Assembly (NCBI RefSeq): GCF_000380245.2
Contig: NZ_HG428741.1
Location: forward strand, 377,271 to 441,270
Source of the DNA: Bacillus massiliigorillae
GTDB lineage: Bacteria > Bacillota > Bacilli > Bacillales > DSM-1321
DNA length: 64,000 nt
Direction: 5' to 3'
Every line of letters starts with the position of its first letter. Positions within the stretch are counted from its first letter, which is position 1. Below are positions 16,659 through 26,286 of this stretch, one piece after another. A model generated the notes under the pieces. The model was not told the origin of the DNA. It ran no database searches and saw nothing but the letters and a program-made list of their open reading frames with translations. Both the position numbers and the translations under genes were made by a program.

Positions 16659-19022
16659 ATGTTACAGTCAAAAACTCGTTGGAATGTTGAACAATCCGAC
16701 TTGCTTACTGTAGAGCAGTTGACTAAAGCATTACATATTACACCGTTAGTCGCACAATTATTAGTGAACCGTGGTATTCATACTGTTGATGCTGCACGGT
16801 CATTTTTATTTTTAGAAAATCTAGAATTTCATGACCCGTATTTAATGAAAGATATGGATAAAGCTGTACAGCGAATTCATCGTGCTATAGCTGAAAGTGA
16901 AAATATATTAATTTTTGGTGACTATGATGCAGATGGAGTAAGTAGTACAACAGTTCTGATGGAAGCACTTACTTCTTTAAATGCCAATGTCGACTTCTAT
17001 ATACCTAATCGATTTACAGAAGGTTATGGACCAAATGAAGGTGCATTTCGACTAGCGAAAGATAATGGTACAGATTTGATTATATCAGTGGATACAGGTA
17101 TTTCTGCTTTAGCTGAAGCTAAATTGGCAGGGGAACTTGGAATGGATTACATCATTACTGATCACCATGAGCCAGGTCCAGAATTACCAGAGGCATTTGC
17201 TATTCTTCATCCTAAACTAGAAGATAGTGTTTACCCATGTAAAGACTTAGCTGGTGTTGGTGTAGCATTTAAATTAGCACACGCTCTATTAGGAGAGTTA
17301 CCGACATCACTTCTTGAAATTACTGCAATTGGAACGATTGCAGATTTAGTACCACTTAAAGGTGAAAATCGGTTAATTGCTGCTAAAGGTATTCAACAAA
17401 TGAAGCAAACAAATCGCCCAGGTTTATTAGCTTTGTTTCAAAAAGCAGGAATCGATGTCAATAACTTAAATGAAGATAGTATCGGTTTTGGAATTGCTCC
17501 AAGAATTAATGCGGCTGGTCGATTAGGAGATGCAGATCCTGCTGTCGAATTATTACTGACAAAGGATGCAACATTTGCTTCTGCAATTGCTGATGAGATT
17601 CATTCTTTAAATAAGGAAAGACAAACTATTGTTTCTGAAATTTCGAAGGATGCTTTTAAGCAGGTAGAAGAGCATTATCCGATTGATCAAAATAGTGTTC
17701 TCATTGTTGGTGCAGAAGGTTGGAATGCTGGAGTTATTGGGATTGTTGCTTCTAAGTTAGTTGAAAAATATTATCGTCCTACAATTGTGTTGAGTTATGA
17801 TCGAGAAAAAGGCTTAGCGAAAGGGTCTGCCCGCAGTATTGCTGGCTTTGATTTGTATCATAATTTATCAAAATGTCGAGATATTTTGCCGCATTTTGGT
17901 GGTCATCCAATGGCTGCTGGAATGACTTTAAAAATAGATGACGTAGATGATTTAAGACAGCGATTAAATTCGTTAGCTAATGAAGTGTTAACCGCAGAAG
18001 ATTTTATTCCTATTACGAATATTGATGCTGCTATTACACTAGAAGATGCCAACATTGAAACAATAGCTGAAATGGGTAAATTAGCTCCGTTTGGAATGGC
18101 TAATCCTAAGCCTCGTATCTTGCTTCCTGATGTTAAGCTTGCTTCTATTAAACGAATTGGAGCAGAAGGAAACCATCTGAAAGCGATGTTTAAGGATGGA
18201 CAATTATCATTAGATGCAGTCGGTTTTGGGATGGGGGATTATTGCGATGAAATTACTCGTAATGCTACATTATCAGTCATCGGAGAATTATCCATTAATG
18301 AATGGAATAATATAAGAAAACCACAAATATTTTTACAGGATGTTGTTGTAGACCATTGGCAACTATTTGATGTACGTGGTAATAAAAATATATCGCAAAT
18401 ATTAAATAATGTTCCAACAGCTAATACAAAGCTAATTGTATTTAGTCGTGAGGTATTGCAACAAATATCGCCAGATGAACAGCGTGAAATAGTTCTTATA
18501 GAGAATAAAGAGCAGGCTGCTTCAGAGGAGCTAACGAATAATAATGTAGTGCTCGTTGACATGCCGAGCGATGAAGAAATGCTAAAAGGCTTATTAGCTG
18601 GTAAGAAACCTGAGCGAATATACACGCATTTCTTTCAGAGTCAACAACATTTCTTTAGTACACTACCAACGCGTGATCATTTTAAATGGATGTACGCGTT
18701 GATTATGAAAAAAGGCTCCTTTGATGTGAAACGATATAGTGCTGATATTGCCAAACATAAAGGTTGGTCAATTGACACAGTTGATTTCATCTGTAGGGTG
18801 TTTTTGGAACTAGGTTTTGTTACAATTGACAATGGATTTATTTCTATAGTCAAACAAGCACAAAAGCGAGATGTGAGCGAAGCTCCATCTTATATAAAAA
18901 AACAGCAACAAATTAAATTGGAAAATGAGCTTCTTTACTCTTCTTATGACCAACTTTATAACATAATGCAAGTGTTTCTTGAAGGGAAAGAACTCAAGGA
19001 GGAAACAAAGTCATGGATTTAA
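16659..19022 (+). CDS. recJ: Single-stranded-DNA-specific exonuclease RecJ
   Basis: This 787-residue DHH-family 5'-3' exonuclease acts in recombination and mismatch repair. Catalytic motifs are FGDYDADGVSSTT (near residue 85), VDTGISA, TDHHEPGPELP and the DHHA1-domain GGHPMAAGMTL (near residue 415). An OB-fold domain and the extra C-terminal domain found in Bacillus RecJ follow. ATG 16659 follows GAGGGGTGA; TTG 16644 overlaps that site. Its last ten bases overlap the start of apt, whose Shine-Dalgarno lies inside recJ, so the two are coupled as in B. subtilis. Confidence 0.95.
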   Translation: MLQSKTRWNVEQSDLLTVEQLTKALHITPLVAQLLVNRGIHTVDAARSFLFLENLEFHDPYLMKDMDKAVQRIHRAIAESENILIFGDYDADGVSSTTVLMEALTSLNANVDFYIPNRFTEGYGPNEGAFRLAKDNGTDLIISVDTGISALAEAKLAGELGMDYIITDHHEPGPELPEAFAILHPKLEDSVYPCKDLAGVGVAFKLAHALLGELPTSLLEITAIGTIADLVPLKGENRLIAAKGIQQMKQTNRPGLLALFQKAGIDVNNLNEDSIGFGIAPRINAAGRLGDADPAVELLLTKDATFASAIADEIHSLNKERQTIVSEISKDAFKQVEEHYPIDQNSVLIVGAEGWNAGVIGIVASKLVEKYYRPTIVLSYDREKGLAKGSARSIAGFDLYHNLSKCRDILPHFGGHPMAAGMTLKIDDVDDLRQRLNSLANEVLTAEDFIPITNIDAAITLEDANIETIAEMGKLAPFGMANPKPRILLPDVKLASIKRIGAEGNHLKAMFKDGQLSLDAVGFGMGDYCDEITRNATLSVIGELSINEWNNIRKPQIFLQDVVVDHWQLFDVRGNKNISQILNNVPTANTKLIVFSREVLQQISPDEQREIVLIENKEQAASEELTNNNVVLVDMPSDEEMLKGLLAGKKPERIYTHFFQSQQHFFSTLPTRDHFKWMYALIMKKGSFDVKRYSADIAKHKGWSIDTVDFICRVFLELGFVTIDNGFISIVKQAQKRDVSEAPSYIKKQQQIKLENELLYSSYDQLYNIMQVFLEGKELKEETKSWI

Positions 19023-19525
19023 AGCAATTTATTACAATCGTACCTGATTGGCCAAAACCAGGTATCGTATTTAAAGACATTACAACTTTAATGGATAACG
19101 GTGATGCTTACCGCTATGCTACTGATCAAATCGTATTATATGCTAGAGAACAGCAAATCGATTTAGTAGTTGGACCGGAAGCACGTGGATTCATTATTGG
19201 ATGTCCAGTTGCTTATTCATTAGGAGTTGGCTTTGCGCCAGTTCGTAAAGAAGGTAAATTACCTCGTGAAACGATTAAAGTCGGTTATGGACTTGAATAC
19301 GGTAAAGACGTATTAACTATTCATAAAGATGCGATTAAACCTGGGCAACGTGTTCTAATAACAGATGATTTATTAGCTACAGGTGGAACAATTGAAGCTA
19401 CAATCAAACTTGTTGAAGAACTAGGCGGAATTGTTGCTGGTATTGCATTCTTAATCGAATTAAAAGACTTAGATGGACGTTCTAAGTTAGATGGTTATAA
19501 TGTATTAACATTAATGGATTTTTAA
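19013..19525 (+). CDS. apt: Adenine phosphoribosyltransferase Apt
   Basis: This 170-residue enzyme converts adenine and PRPP to AMP (purine salvage). The PRPP-binding motif is VLITDDLLATGGTIEA near residue 120, with VGPEARGFIIG and FAPVRKEGKLP for base binding. The standard length is about 170. AAGGAGG lies in the end of recJ. A terminator follows, so the stringent-response gene relA starts a new unit. Confidence 0.96.
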   Translation: MDLKQFITIVPDWPKPGIVFKDITTLMDNGDAYRYATDQIVLYAREQQIDLVVGPEARGFIIGCPVAYSLGVGFAPVRKEGKLPRETIKVGYGLEYGKDVLTIHKDAIKPGQRVLITDDLLATGGTIEATIKLVEELGGIVAGIAFLIELKDLDGRSKLDGYNVLTLMDF

Positions 19526-19562
19526 GAAATCTCGAACTAATATAGAGACTTCAATATGAAAC

Positions 19563-19601
19563 GATAAAAAAACCTTGTCAATTATGACGAGGTTTTTTAT
19601 C
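19563..19601 (+). terminator. apt terminator
   Basis: AAAAAACCTTGTCA pairs with TGACGAGGTTTTTT. Bases 19602-19911, up to relA, contain no gene that I can see; the relA promoter should lie there but I could not pick a convincing one. Confidence 0.85.
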
Positions 19602-19911
19602 ATTTCTAGCGAGAAGTTAAAAGCTATTCTCATTTCATAAAGGTTCTTTATAGAGCATTGATGTTTAATTTTAATAAAAGTGAAAATAATGGTATATAAC
19701 TTTCTTACGTATTTTTTTGAAATGAAAGCCTTTGCATAAGAGTAGAATGGAAAAATGAAGGATTAACCACTTTACATTCTTTCATTTTTTCTCGATAATA
19801 GAAATAATACATTAAAATATTATAATCATTTGATATAGAGAAGTCGGAACAGATTTATTACGGTTAACGGTAATTGACCGAGCATTTCTACTATACATTT
19901 AAGGTGGTTTC

Positions 19912-22107
19912 ATGGCGAACGAACAAATAGTAACTTCAAAACAAGTAATTGAACGAACAAAAGCGTATTTGCAGCCGGAAGATGTTGCAATAGTTGAGAA
20001 AGCATTCTTGTTTGCTGAGGATGCTCATAAAGAACAATATAGAAAATCAGGGGAACCATATATTATTCATCCTATTCAAGTAGCGGGTATATTAGCCGAT
20101 CTTGAACTAGATGCTTCAACGGTTGCAGCTGGTTTTCTTCATGATGTTGTCGAAGACACAGATGTAACATTACAAGATATTGAAGACAACTTTAATGCGG
20201 AAATTGCCATGCTTGTAGATGGAGTTACAAAGCTAGGAAAAATTAAATATAAATCACATGAAGAGCAGCAAGCAGAAAATCACCGCAAAATGTTTGTGGC
20301 GATGGCTCAAGACATTCGAGTTATATTAATTAAATTAGCGGACCGTCTTCATAACATGCGCACCCTAAAGCATTTGCCATTTGAAAAGCAACGTAGAATC
20401 TCGAATGAAACGTTAGAAATTTTTGCTCCTCTTGCTCATCGTCTAGGTATTTCAACTATTAAGTGGGAGCTTGAAGATATTGCACTACGGTATTTAAATC
20501 CACAGCAATATTATCGTATTGTTAACTTAATGAAGAAGAAACGTAATGAGCGTGAAGAATATTTAGAAGAAGTTGTGGATGAAGTACGAGACCGTTTAGA
20601 TGAAGTACAAATTAAAGCTGAAATATATGGCCGACCAAAGCATATTTATAGTATTTATCGCAAAATGGCTTTGCAAAACAAGCAGTTTAGCGAAATTTAT
20701 GATCTATTGGCAGTACGTATTCAGGTCAATAGTATTAAGGACTGTTATGCAGTACTTGGTATTATTCATACTTGTTGGAAGCCGATGCCTGGTAGATTCA
20801 AAGACTATATTGCAATGCCAAAGCCTAATATGTATCAATCTTTGCATACGACAGTGATTGGTCCAAAAGGTGATCCGCTTGAAGTACAAATTCGAACATT
20901 TGAAATGCATCGAATAGCTGAATATGGTATTGCAGCGCATTGGGCATATAAAGAAGGAAAAGAAGTGAAGGCTCAAGAGCCTCTAGAAGAGAAGATGTCA
21001 TGGTTTAGAGAAATTCTTGAATTCCAAGATGATGCATCGAATGCACAAGAATTCATGGAATCTTTAAAAATTGATTTGTTTTCAGACATGGTTTTCATAT
21101 TCACACCAAAAGGCGATGTAATCGAACTTCCTGCTGGTTCTATTCCAATTGATTTTGCATACCGTATTCACTCTGAAATCGGTAATAAAACGATCGGGGC
21201 AAAAGTGAATGGTAAGATGGTACCGCTTGATTATAAGTTGAAAACAGGCGATATTATTGAAATTCTTACATCTAAACATTCATATGGTCCAAGTCAAGAT
21301 TGGTTGAAAATCACACAAACTTCACAAGCAAAAAATAAAATACGTGCGTATTTTAAAAAGCAAAGACGTGAAGAGAATGTTGAAAAAGGTCGAGAATTAG
21401 TAGAAAAAGAAATTAAAAATATGGGATTCGATTTAAAAGAAGTTTTAACGTCTGAGAATATTAAACGAGTGGCGGAAAAATTCAACTTTACGAACCATGA
21501 TGATATGTATGCAGCTGTTGGCTACAATGGTATTACGGCTTTACAAATCGCTAATCGCTTAACTGAAAAGTGGCGTAAAAAGAAAGAGCAAGAGCAGTTA
21601 ACAACTATCACGGAAGCAAATTCAACGTTGAAGACATATACTTCACCACGTAAACGAGAATCCGGTGTTCGTGTTAAAGGAATTGATAATTTATTAATTC
21701 GCTTATCAAGATGTTGTAATCCAGTACCTGGTGATGATATTGTCGGCTTTATTACTAAAGGTCGTGGTGTTTCTGTACACCGTAGTGATTGTCCGAATAT
21801 TATTGGAGAAGATGTGGAAGCTCGTTTAATACCTGTAGAGTGGGATACAGGTTTTGCAGATACGAAGGAATACAATGTTGATATCGAAATAAATGGATAT
21901 GACCGTCGAGGATTATTGAATGAAGTCCTTCAGGTTGTAACGGAAACAAAGACAAATATTTCAGCTGTTTCAGGTAAAACAGATCGCAATAAATTGGCAC
22001 TTATTAATATGTCTATTTCGATTCAAAACGTGAGTCATTTACAAAAAGTAGTGGATCGTATTAAACAAATACCTGATGTGTATGCAGTTAGAAGGATCAT
22101 GAATTAA
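19912..22107 (+). CDS. relA: Bifunctional (p)ppGpp synthetase/hydrolase RelA
   Basis: This 731-residue Rel enzyme makes and degrades the alarmone (p)ppGpp. Domain order: HD hydrolase (HDVVEDT near residue 77, KLADRLHNMRTL near 142), synthetase (YDLLAVRI near 263, then MPKPNMYQSLHTTVIGP), TGS (about 390-450), conserved-cysteine zinc-finger domain (SRCCNPVPGDDIVGF near 600) and ACT at the C-terminus. Both catalytic halves look intact, so it should be the long bifunctional Rel of Firmicutes. AAGGTGG precedes ATG 19912. It is followed within eleven bases by dtd. Confidence 0.96.
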   Translation: MANEQIVTSKQVIERTKAYLQPEDVAIVEKAFLFAEDAHKEQYRKSGEPYIIHPIQVAGILADLELDASTVAAGFLHDVVEDTDVTLQDIEDNFNAEIAMLVDGVTKLGKIKYKSHEEQQAENHRKMFVAMAQDIRVILIKLADRLHNMRTLKHLPFEKQRRISNETLEIFAPLAHRLGISTIKWELEDIALRYLNPQQYYRIVNLMKKKRNEREEYLEEVVDEVRDRLDEVQIKAEIYGRPKHIYSIYRKMALQNKQFSEIYDLLAVRIQVNSIKDCYAVLGIIHTCWKPMPGRFKDYIAMPKPNMYQSLHTTVIGPKGDPLEVQIRTFEMHRIAEYGIAAHWAYKEGKEVKAQEPLEEKMSWFREILEFQDDASNAQEFMESLKIDLFSDMVFIFTPKGDVIELPAGSIPIDFAYRIHSEIGNKTIGAKVNGKMVPLDYKLKTGDIIEILTSKHSYGPSQDWLKITQTSQAKNKIRAYFKKQRREENVEKGRELVEKEIKNMGFDLKEVLTSENIKRVAEKFNFTNHDDMYAAVGYNGITALQIANRLTEKWRKKKEQEQLTTITEANSTLKTYTSPRKRESGVRVKGIDNLLIRLSRCCNPVPGDDIVGFITKGRGVSVHRSDCPNIIGEDVEARLIPVEWDTGFADTKEYNVDIEINGYDRRGLLNEVLQVVTETKTNISAVSGKTDRNKLALINMSISIQNVSHLQKVVDRIKQIPDVYAVRRIMN

Positions 22108-22117
22108 GGAGTTCGTC

Positions 22118-22555
22118 ATGAAGATAGTGTTGCAACGTTCTAAAGAAGCAAGCGTAACAGTTGATGGAGAAACGGTTGGGAAAATTGATAAAGGATTAGT
22201 TCTACTTGTTGGTGTCACACATGAAGATACACAAGAAGCGGTGAATTTCTTAGCTGATAAAATAGTGAATCTCCGCATTTTTGAAGACGCAGATGGTAAG
22301 ATGAACCACTCATTATTAGATGTAGGTGGAGATATCTTATCTGTATCGCAATTCACGTTATATGGTGACTGTCAAAAAGGACGAAGACCAAACTTTATGG
22401 CGGCAGCAAGACCTGATCACGCAACTGAAATGTATAATCTATTTAATGAAACGCTGAGACAAAAAGGCGTAAAAGTGGAAACGGGCATATTTGGAGCAAT
22501 GATGGATGTTCAACTTGTGAATGATGGTCCTGTGACACTTATACTTGAAAAATAA
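22118..22555 (+). CDS. dtd: D-aminoacyl-tRNA deacylase Dtd
   Basis: This 145-residue homodimeric enzyme hydrolyses D-aminoacyl-tRNA (and misacylated glycyl-tRNA-Ala), an editing function. Signature motifs are SQFTLYGDCQKGRRPNF near residue 78 and the cross-subunit Gly-cisPro loop NDGPVTLILE at the C-terminus. It is co-transcribed with relA (ten-base gap) in the usual Firmicute arrangement and followed by a strong terminator. Confidence 0.95.
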   Translation: MKIVLQRSKEASVTVDGETVGKIDKGLVLLVGVTHEDTQEAVNFLADKIVNLRIFEDADGKMNHSLLDVGGDILSVSQFTLYGDCQKGRRPNFMAAARPDHATEMYNLFNETLRQKGVKVETGIFGAMMDVQLVNDGPVTLILEK

Positions 22556-22557
22556 AG

Positions 22558-22604
22558 AAGGGCGTTCGAAAAGTTTTTTAAGATTACTTTTCGAACGCCC
22601 TTTT
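22558..22604 (+). terminator. relA-dtd terminator
   Basis: AAGGGCGTTCGAAAAG pairs with CTTTTCGAACGCCCTT, followed by Ts. Confidence 0.92.
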
Positions 22605-22635
22605 ACTTAATAGAGGGATAATATAATTTTGAACG

Positions 22636-22803
22636 TTGTCTAACCTTACACCTGCTATGCTTGATCATAAGCCGTTCTGATTTGAAAACCGAAAGCAGGT
22701 TTTCAGAAACAGCTCGTCTAGCCTTGCACATGTCTTCTTTTTGATTAGAAGCTATAACAAGAAGTAAATTCTAAATCAAAAAGGACCGGTGACGGTTTTT
22801 CTT
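22636..22803 (-). repeat. Dispersed hairpin repeat, copy A
   Basis: About 167 bases, homologous to 32929-33097. On the minus strand it opens directly at the amidase stop codon with GAAAAACCGTCACCGGTCC and a T run (a small terminator-like hairpin, ACCG/CGGT). It continues through a long imperfect stem-loop (arms around TTTGAAAACC/GGTTTTCA) and ends AGCAGGTGTAAGGTTAGACA. No ORF is present. It occupies the whole dtd-amidase gap together with the dtd terminator. Confidence 0.75.
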
Positions 22804-24076
22804 ATTTTCCACCCGCAAAATAATTACCTAAACCATTATAAACGGCGGTAACAATTGCTTCTTGATACGCATATGATGTAACGATTTCCTCTTCTTCTTT
22901 ATTGCTTAAATATCCTAATTCTAGTAGGACAGAGGGCTGACTATTTTGCCTTAAAACATGATAATCACCAAACCGTTCCTCTCGAATGGTTAGTTTACTT
23001 TTATCTTGTAGACTGTAATAAATAGAACGTGCCAGAGGCTTTTGATAGCTATGATAGTAATAAGGAGTCACGCCTCTCAAATCACTTTGTTCCGCACTAT
23101 CATAATGAATGCTAATAAATGCGTCAGGTTGAAGCTTATTGGAATACTTTACTCTTGAAGATAGACTTTGATATTCATCTTTATTACGAGTTAATATAAC
23201 ATTCGCTCCTGAATTTACTAATAGTCTTTCGAGTAACTGGGCTGTTTGCAATGTTAAGTTCTTCTCCAGTGTTTGACTAGCTCCAATTGTCCCACCATCA
23301 TTGCCACCGTGACCAGGATCGATAACAATTGTTTTTCCCGTGAAGTCATGCTGTTCGCTAACCATTTTGATCTGAGGTGTATGTTTTGAAGCTTGGACAA
23401 GCCATCCAGCAACATATGCTTTTTTACCCCAAGATAACTTTACTTCATATGTATTCTTCTTTATAGCGGTTACTGTAAATTCATCACCTTTGGAAGCGGT
23501 TTTTATTATTTCACTGTAAGGTGAAGTTGATTTACGCAATGGTACATCATCGAAAAGAGCAGTAACTTGCATATCTGTAGAAGAATCGACCGTTTCTTTT
23601 AATTGACTGCGCGTATACCATTTAGGAACCCAACCTTTTTTCTCATTTGGTAATTTAATTTGAAACCAATTATTTTTCTCTTTTATAATTTTATAATCGT
23701 TATCTTTTTGAACATCTGTTACTTTTTCACCTTGGAAAGAAGGTTTACTGTATACAGCGATTGAACTAGCAGTTATCGTAGCATAGGGTGGTTTCAGCTG
23801 CTTCTTTGGTTCACTTATTGTTACAACCCAATTTGCAACCCATGCTGATTTTTTTTTAGATAATTGTATTTTAATCCAATCATCTTTTTGGTCTAGTACA
23901 GTAAATGTTTCGTCTTTTTTTAAATGCTCGACGATTTCATAATTCGTGCCTGGGCCACTTCTTGCGTTTACACTTGGTTCTTTTACGGTGACGCTTTCAC
24001 CTTTAGCATAACTACTATTGCTAGAAGCAAATAGGAGAAGAAGGGTCATAATAATTAGGCTAAATTTAACTTTCAA
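22802..24076 (-). CDS. N-acetylmuramoyl-L-alanine amidase with SH3b domains (YrvJ-like)
   Basis: This 424-residue secreted protein has a signal peptide (about residues 1-24, ending SSYA-K) and three bacterial SH3 domains (about 27-90, 95-155, 170-230; first marked VNARSGPGTNYEIV). A C-terminal Amidase_3 domain has zinc ligands in IDPGHGGNDGG (His near 255), the Glu in TLEKNLTLQ and FISIHYDSA, plus the terminal catalytic Glu in VLLELGYLSN. It should cleave peptidoglycan cross-bridge stems from glycan. It is opposite in strand to its neighbours and alone. ATG 24076 lacks a strong Shine-Dalgarno (gAGGTGt upstream). It corresponds in position to B. subtilis yrvJ between dtd and hisS. Confidence 0.88.
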   Translation of the reverse strand: MKVKFSLIIMTLLLLFASSNSSYAKGESVTVKEPSVNARSGPGTNYEIVEHLKKDETFTVLDQKDDWIKIQLSKKKSAWVANWVVTISEPKKQLKPPYATITASSIAVYSKPSFQGEKVTDVQKDNDYKIIKEKNNWFQIKLPNEKKGWVPKWYTRSQLKETVDSSTDMQVTALFDDVPLRKSTSPYSEIIKTASKGDEFTVTAIKKNTYEVKLSWGKKAYVAGWLVQASKHTPQIKMVSEQHDFTGKTIVIDPGHGGNDGGTIGASQTLEKNLTLQTAQLLERLLVNSGANVILTRNKDEYQSLSSRVKYSNKLQPDAFISIHYDSAEQSDLRGVTPYYYHSYQKPLARSIYYSLQDKSKLTIREERFGDYHVLRQNSQPSVLLELGYLSNKEEEEIVTSYAYQEAIVTAVYNGLGNYFAGGK

Positions 24077-24205
24077 TATAAATACACCTCTGAATTATCT
24101 ACACTATTTTTTACCAATGAAATTTCCTATTCTCCTATGATAATAATTCTGCGAAAAAGGACAGGATAGATAATGACTATTGCAGTATTACTAGGAGGAA
24201 AAGAA

Positions 24206-24382
24206 ATGAAATGTAATGAAAAGAACAGCTTGAGTCATTCTGGAACGAATCAATTATTCGGTGTTGATTTTCATGACTTTATCCAAAAAGAACATAGAAG
24301 TAATATGGTTGAACTAGCGAGCGAGTTTGGATTACACGTTCGTGATGTTAAAAAGTTAAAAAAATATCTCGGTCGTTCATAG
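24206..24382 (+). CDS. Small conserved protein upstream of hisS
   Basis: This 58-residue polar protein starts at ATG 24206, eight bases after a perfect AGGAGG; the longer ORF from 24173 ignores that site. The second half, HDFIQKEHRSNMVELASEFG, then LHVRDVKKLKKYLGRS, looks like a helix-turn-helix fragment reminiscent of small sigma-factor-like proteins. B. subtilis has a small gene (yrzK) in the same interval, but I cannot confirm orthology. The function is unknown. Confidence 0.65.
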   Translation: MKCNEKNSLSHSGTNQLFGVDFHDFIQKEHRSNMVELASEFGLHVRDVKKLKKYLGRS

Positions 24383-24404
24383 GTATTATACCGTTATTTA
24401 GAAG

Positions 24405-24582
24405 GCAAAAAAATGATAAAGTGAAACTTTAATCGGTGGGACGTTTTTTATACGCCGATAATTAGTTGAACCAATCGGGCTCTTATTGGCGATAAATCTC
24501 TCACTTAGTCATCTTTGAATTCACTTTCGCTTTGAAGTGGGAGTCATAGCGCCTGTTAGAACGAGATAAAGTTAGTTAGTAA
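24405..24582. repeat. Intergenic hairpin-rich element upstream of hisS leader
   Basis: This non-coding stretch has three successive stem-loops: ATCGGTG...CGCCGAT, CCAAT...ATTGG within GAACCAATCGGGCT, and CACTT...AAGTG. The phrases AAGTGAAACTTTAATC.GTGGG and TTAGTTGAACCAATCGGGCT are ones I associate with dispersed repeats of the B. cereus group. Only one copy is visible in this window, so its repeat nature rests on memory. Confidence 0.5.
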
Positions 24583-24623
24583 GAAAACATTGACAACAAG
24601 TTATGAATATTTCGGGTAAATTC

Positions 24624-24652
24624 TTGACAATACTTGAAGAGACAATTATTAT
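24624..24652 (+). promoter_or_regulatory. Promoter of the hisS-aspS T-box transcript
   Basis: TTGACA (24624-24629), 17-base spacer, TATTAT (24647-24652). It lies about 50 bases before the start of the leader structure. Confidence 0.7.
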
Positions 24653-24699
24653 TAGTAAAATAATAATAATTACATAGTATTCATTTTATATACAAAACC

Positions 24700-24967
24700 A
24701 ATGATGGAGAAAAGTAGTTAAGATGGTCGGGTAAAGAGAGGGAAAGTCGTAGGCTGTAAGCTTTCCTACATCGTCGCTTAATGAACGAACACTTCGTAGG
24801 TTTCTCTCTGAAAGAGTAAGCTTTAGTAGGAGAAGAACGTGAACAGGCGTTAACTGTTTTCTAAGGAAATGCTTCTAGATAAGCATTTTGAATTAGGGTG
24901 GTACCACGGGAAATAACAACTCTCGTCCCTTGTAATAGTTTAAGTTACAAGAGACGAGGGTTTTTTT
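24700..24967 (+). promoter_or_regulatory. T-box riboswitch leader of hisS-aspS
   Basis: The T-box sequence AGGGTGGTACCACGG is at 24895-24910, followed by the terminator CTCTCGTCCCTTGTAA/TTACAAGAGACGAGGG plus seven Ts (24919-24967). The T-box can pair to form the competing antiterminator when uncharged tRNA binds. The upstream part contains AAGTAG and paired AGAGAG/CTCTCT arms expected of stem I. The triplet CAC at 24790-24792 after GAA is a candidate histidine specifier, but I could not fold stem I well enough to be sure. It should switch on hisS and aspS under tRNA-His starvation. Confidence 0.88.
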
Positions 24968-24999
24968 GTATGTATGTGAACCATAGAGGAGGAAAATTA

Positions 25000-26271
25000 A
25001 TGAGTATGCAAATCCCTAGGGGAACGCAAGACATTCTTCCTGAACAAGCTGCGATTTGGCAATACATTGAAAGCGTATCAAGAGACTTGTGCAGGAAATA
25101 TCAATATAATGAAATTCGCACACCAATTTTTGAACATACGGAAGTATTTCAAAGAGGTGTTGGTGAAACAACGGATATTGTACAGAAAGAAATGTACACG
25201 TTTACTGACCGTGGTGATCGTAGTTTAACGCTACGCCCAGAAGGTACAGCGGCTGTTGTACGTTCATTCGTAGAGAATAAAATGTTTGGTTGGGCAACAC
25301 AACCAGTGAAATTATTCTATAACGGTCCAATGTTCCGTTACGAAAGACCTCAAGCAGGTCGTTTCCGTCAATTCGTTCAGTTTGGTGTAGAAGCAATCGG
25401 AAGTGCTGATCCAGCCATTGATGCTGAAGTAGTAAGCTTAGCAATGAATTTATATAAAGCGCTTGGACTTAAAGAGTTGAAGCTAGTGATTAATTCTTTA
25501 GGTGATATTGAAAGCCGTACAGCACACCGTAAAGCGTTAATTGAACACTTTAAGCCTCATATCGGTGAATTCTGTAGCGATTGTCAAAATCGTTTAGAGA
25601 AAAATCCTCTACGTATTTTGGATTGTAAGAAAGACCGTGAGAATGAATTAATGAGCACAGCTCCTTCTATTTTTGAATACTTGAATGATGAATCTCGTGC
25701 TTATTTTGATAAAGTATTACAACATTTAGATGCTATGAATATTCCATATACAGTTGATGCAACACTTGTACGTGGCTTAGATTACTACAATCATACAGCC
25801 TTTGAAATTATGAGTAATGCGAAAGGCTTTGGAGCGATTACAACACTTTGTGGTGGTGGTCGTTATCACGGTCTTGTAGAAGATTTCGGTGGCCCAGAAG
25901 TTCCAGGAATCGGCTTTGCATTGAGTATTGAAAGATTAATTGCAGCACTTGAAGCAGAAGGTGTGACATTGCCTATTGAACAAGCAACTGACATTTATGT
26001 GGTTGCACTTGGTGATGCTGCAAAAGACTATAGTGTGAAATTAGTAAATGAATTACGCCAAAATGGCTTTTCTGTAGATAAAGATTATAACAATCGTAAG
26101 GTAAAAGCACAGTTCAAAGCGGCAGATCGTGCCAAAGCACGTTTTGTAGCGGTACTAGGCGACGATGAACTAAATAATAATAAGATTACATTGAAAAACA
26201 TGGAATCTGGTGAGCAAAAAGAGCTTAATTTATCAAGTTTCATCGAAGAGTTCAAAAAGGAACAGCAATAA
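25000..26271 (+). CDS. hisS: Histidyl-tRNA synthetase
   Basis: This 423-residue class II synthetase starts MSMQIPRGTQDILPE. Motif 2 region is FYNGPMFRYERPQAGRFRQF, the histidine-specific motifs are LVRGLDYYNHTAFE and CGGGRYHGL, motif 3 is PGIGFALSIERL, and the C-terminal anticodon-binding domain begins near residue 325. ATG 25000 follows GAGGAGG at eight bases; the longer ORF from 24898 would begin inside the T-box. It is transcribed with aspS, fifteen bases downstream, under the T-box leader. Confidence 0.97.
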   Translation: MSMQIPRGTQDILPEQAAIWQYIESVSRDLCRKYQYNEIRTPIFEHTEVFQRGVGETTDIVQKEMYTFTDRGDRSLTLRPEGTAAVVRSFVENKMFGWATQPVKLFYNGPMFRYERPQAGRFRQFVQFGVEAIGSADPAIDAEVVSLAMNLYKALGLKELKLVINSLGDIESRTAHRKALIEHFKPHIGEFCSDCQNRLEKNPLRILDCKKDRENELMSTAPSIFEYLNDESRAYFDKVLQHLDAMNIPYTVDATLVRGLDYYNHTAFEIMSNAKGFGAITTLCGGGRYHGLVEDFGGPEVPGIGFALSIERLIAALEAEGVTLPIEQATDIYVVALGDAAKDYSVKLVNELRQNGFSVDKDYNNRKVKAQFKAADRAKARFVAVLGDDELNNNKITLKNMESGEQKELNLSSFIEEFKKEQQ

Positions 26272-26286
26272 GGGAGGAAATTAGGG

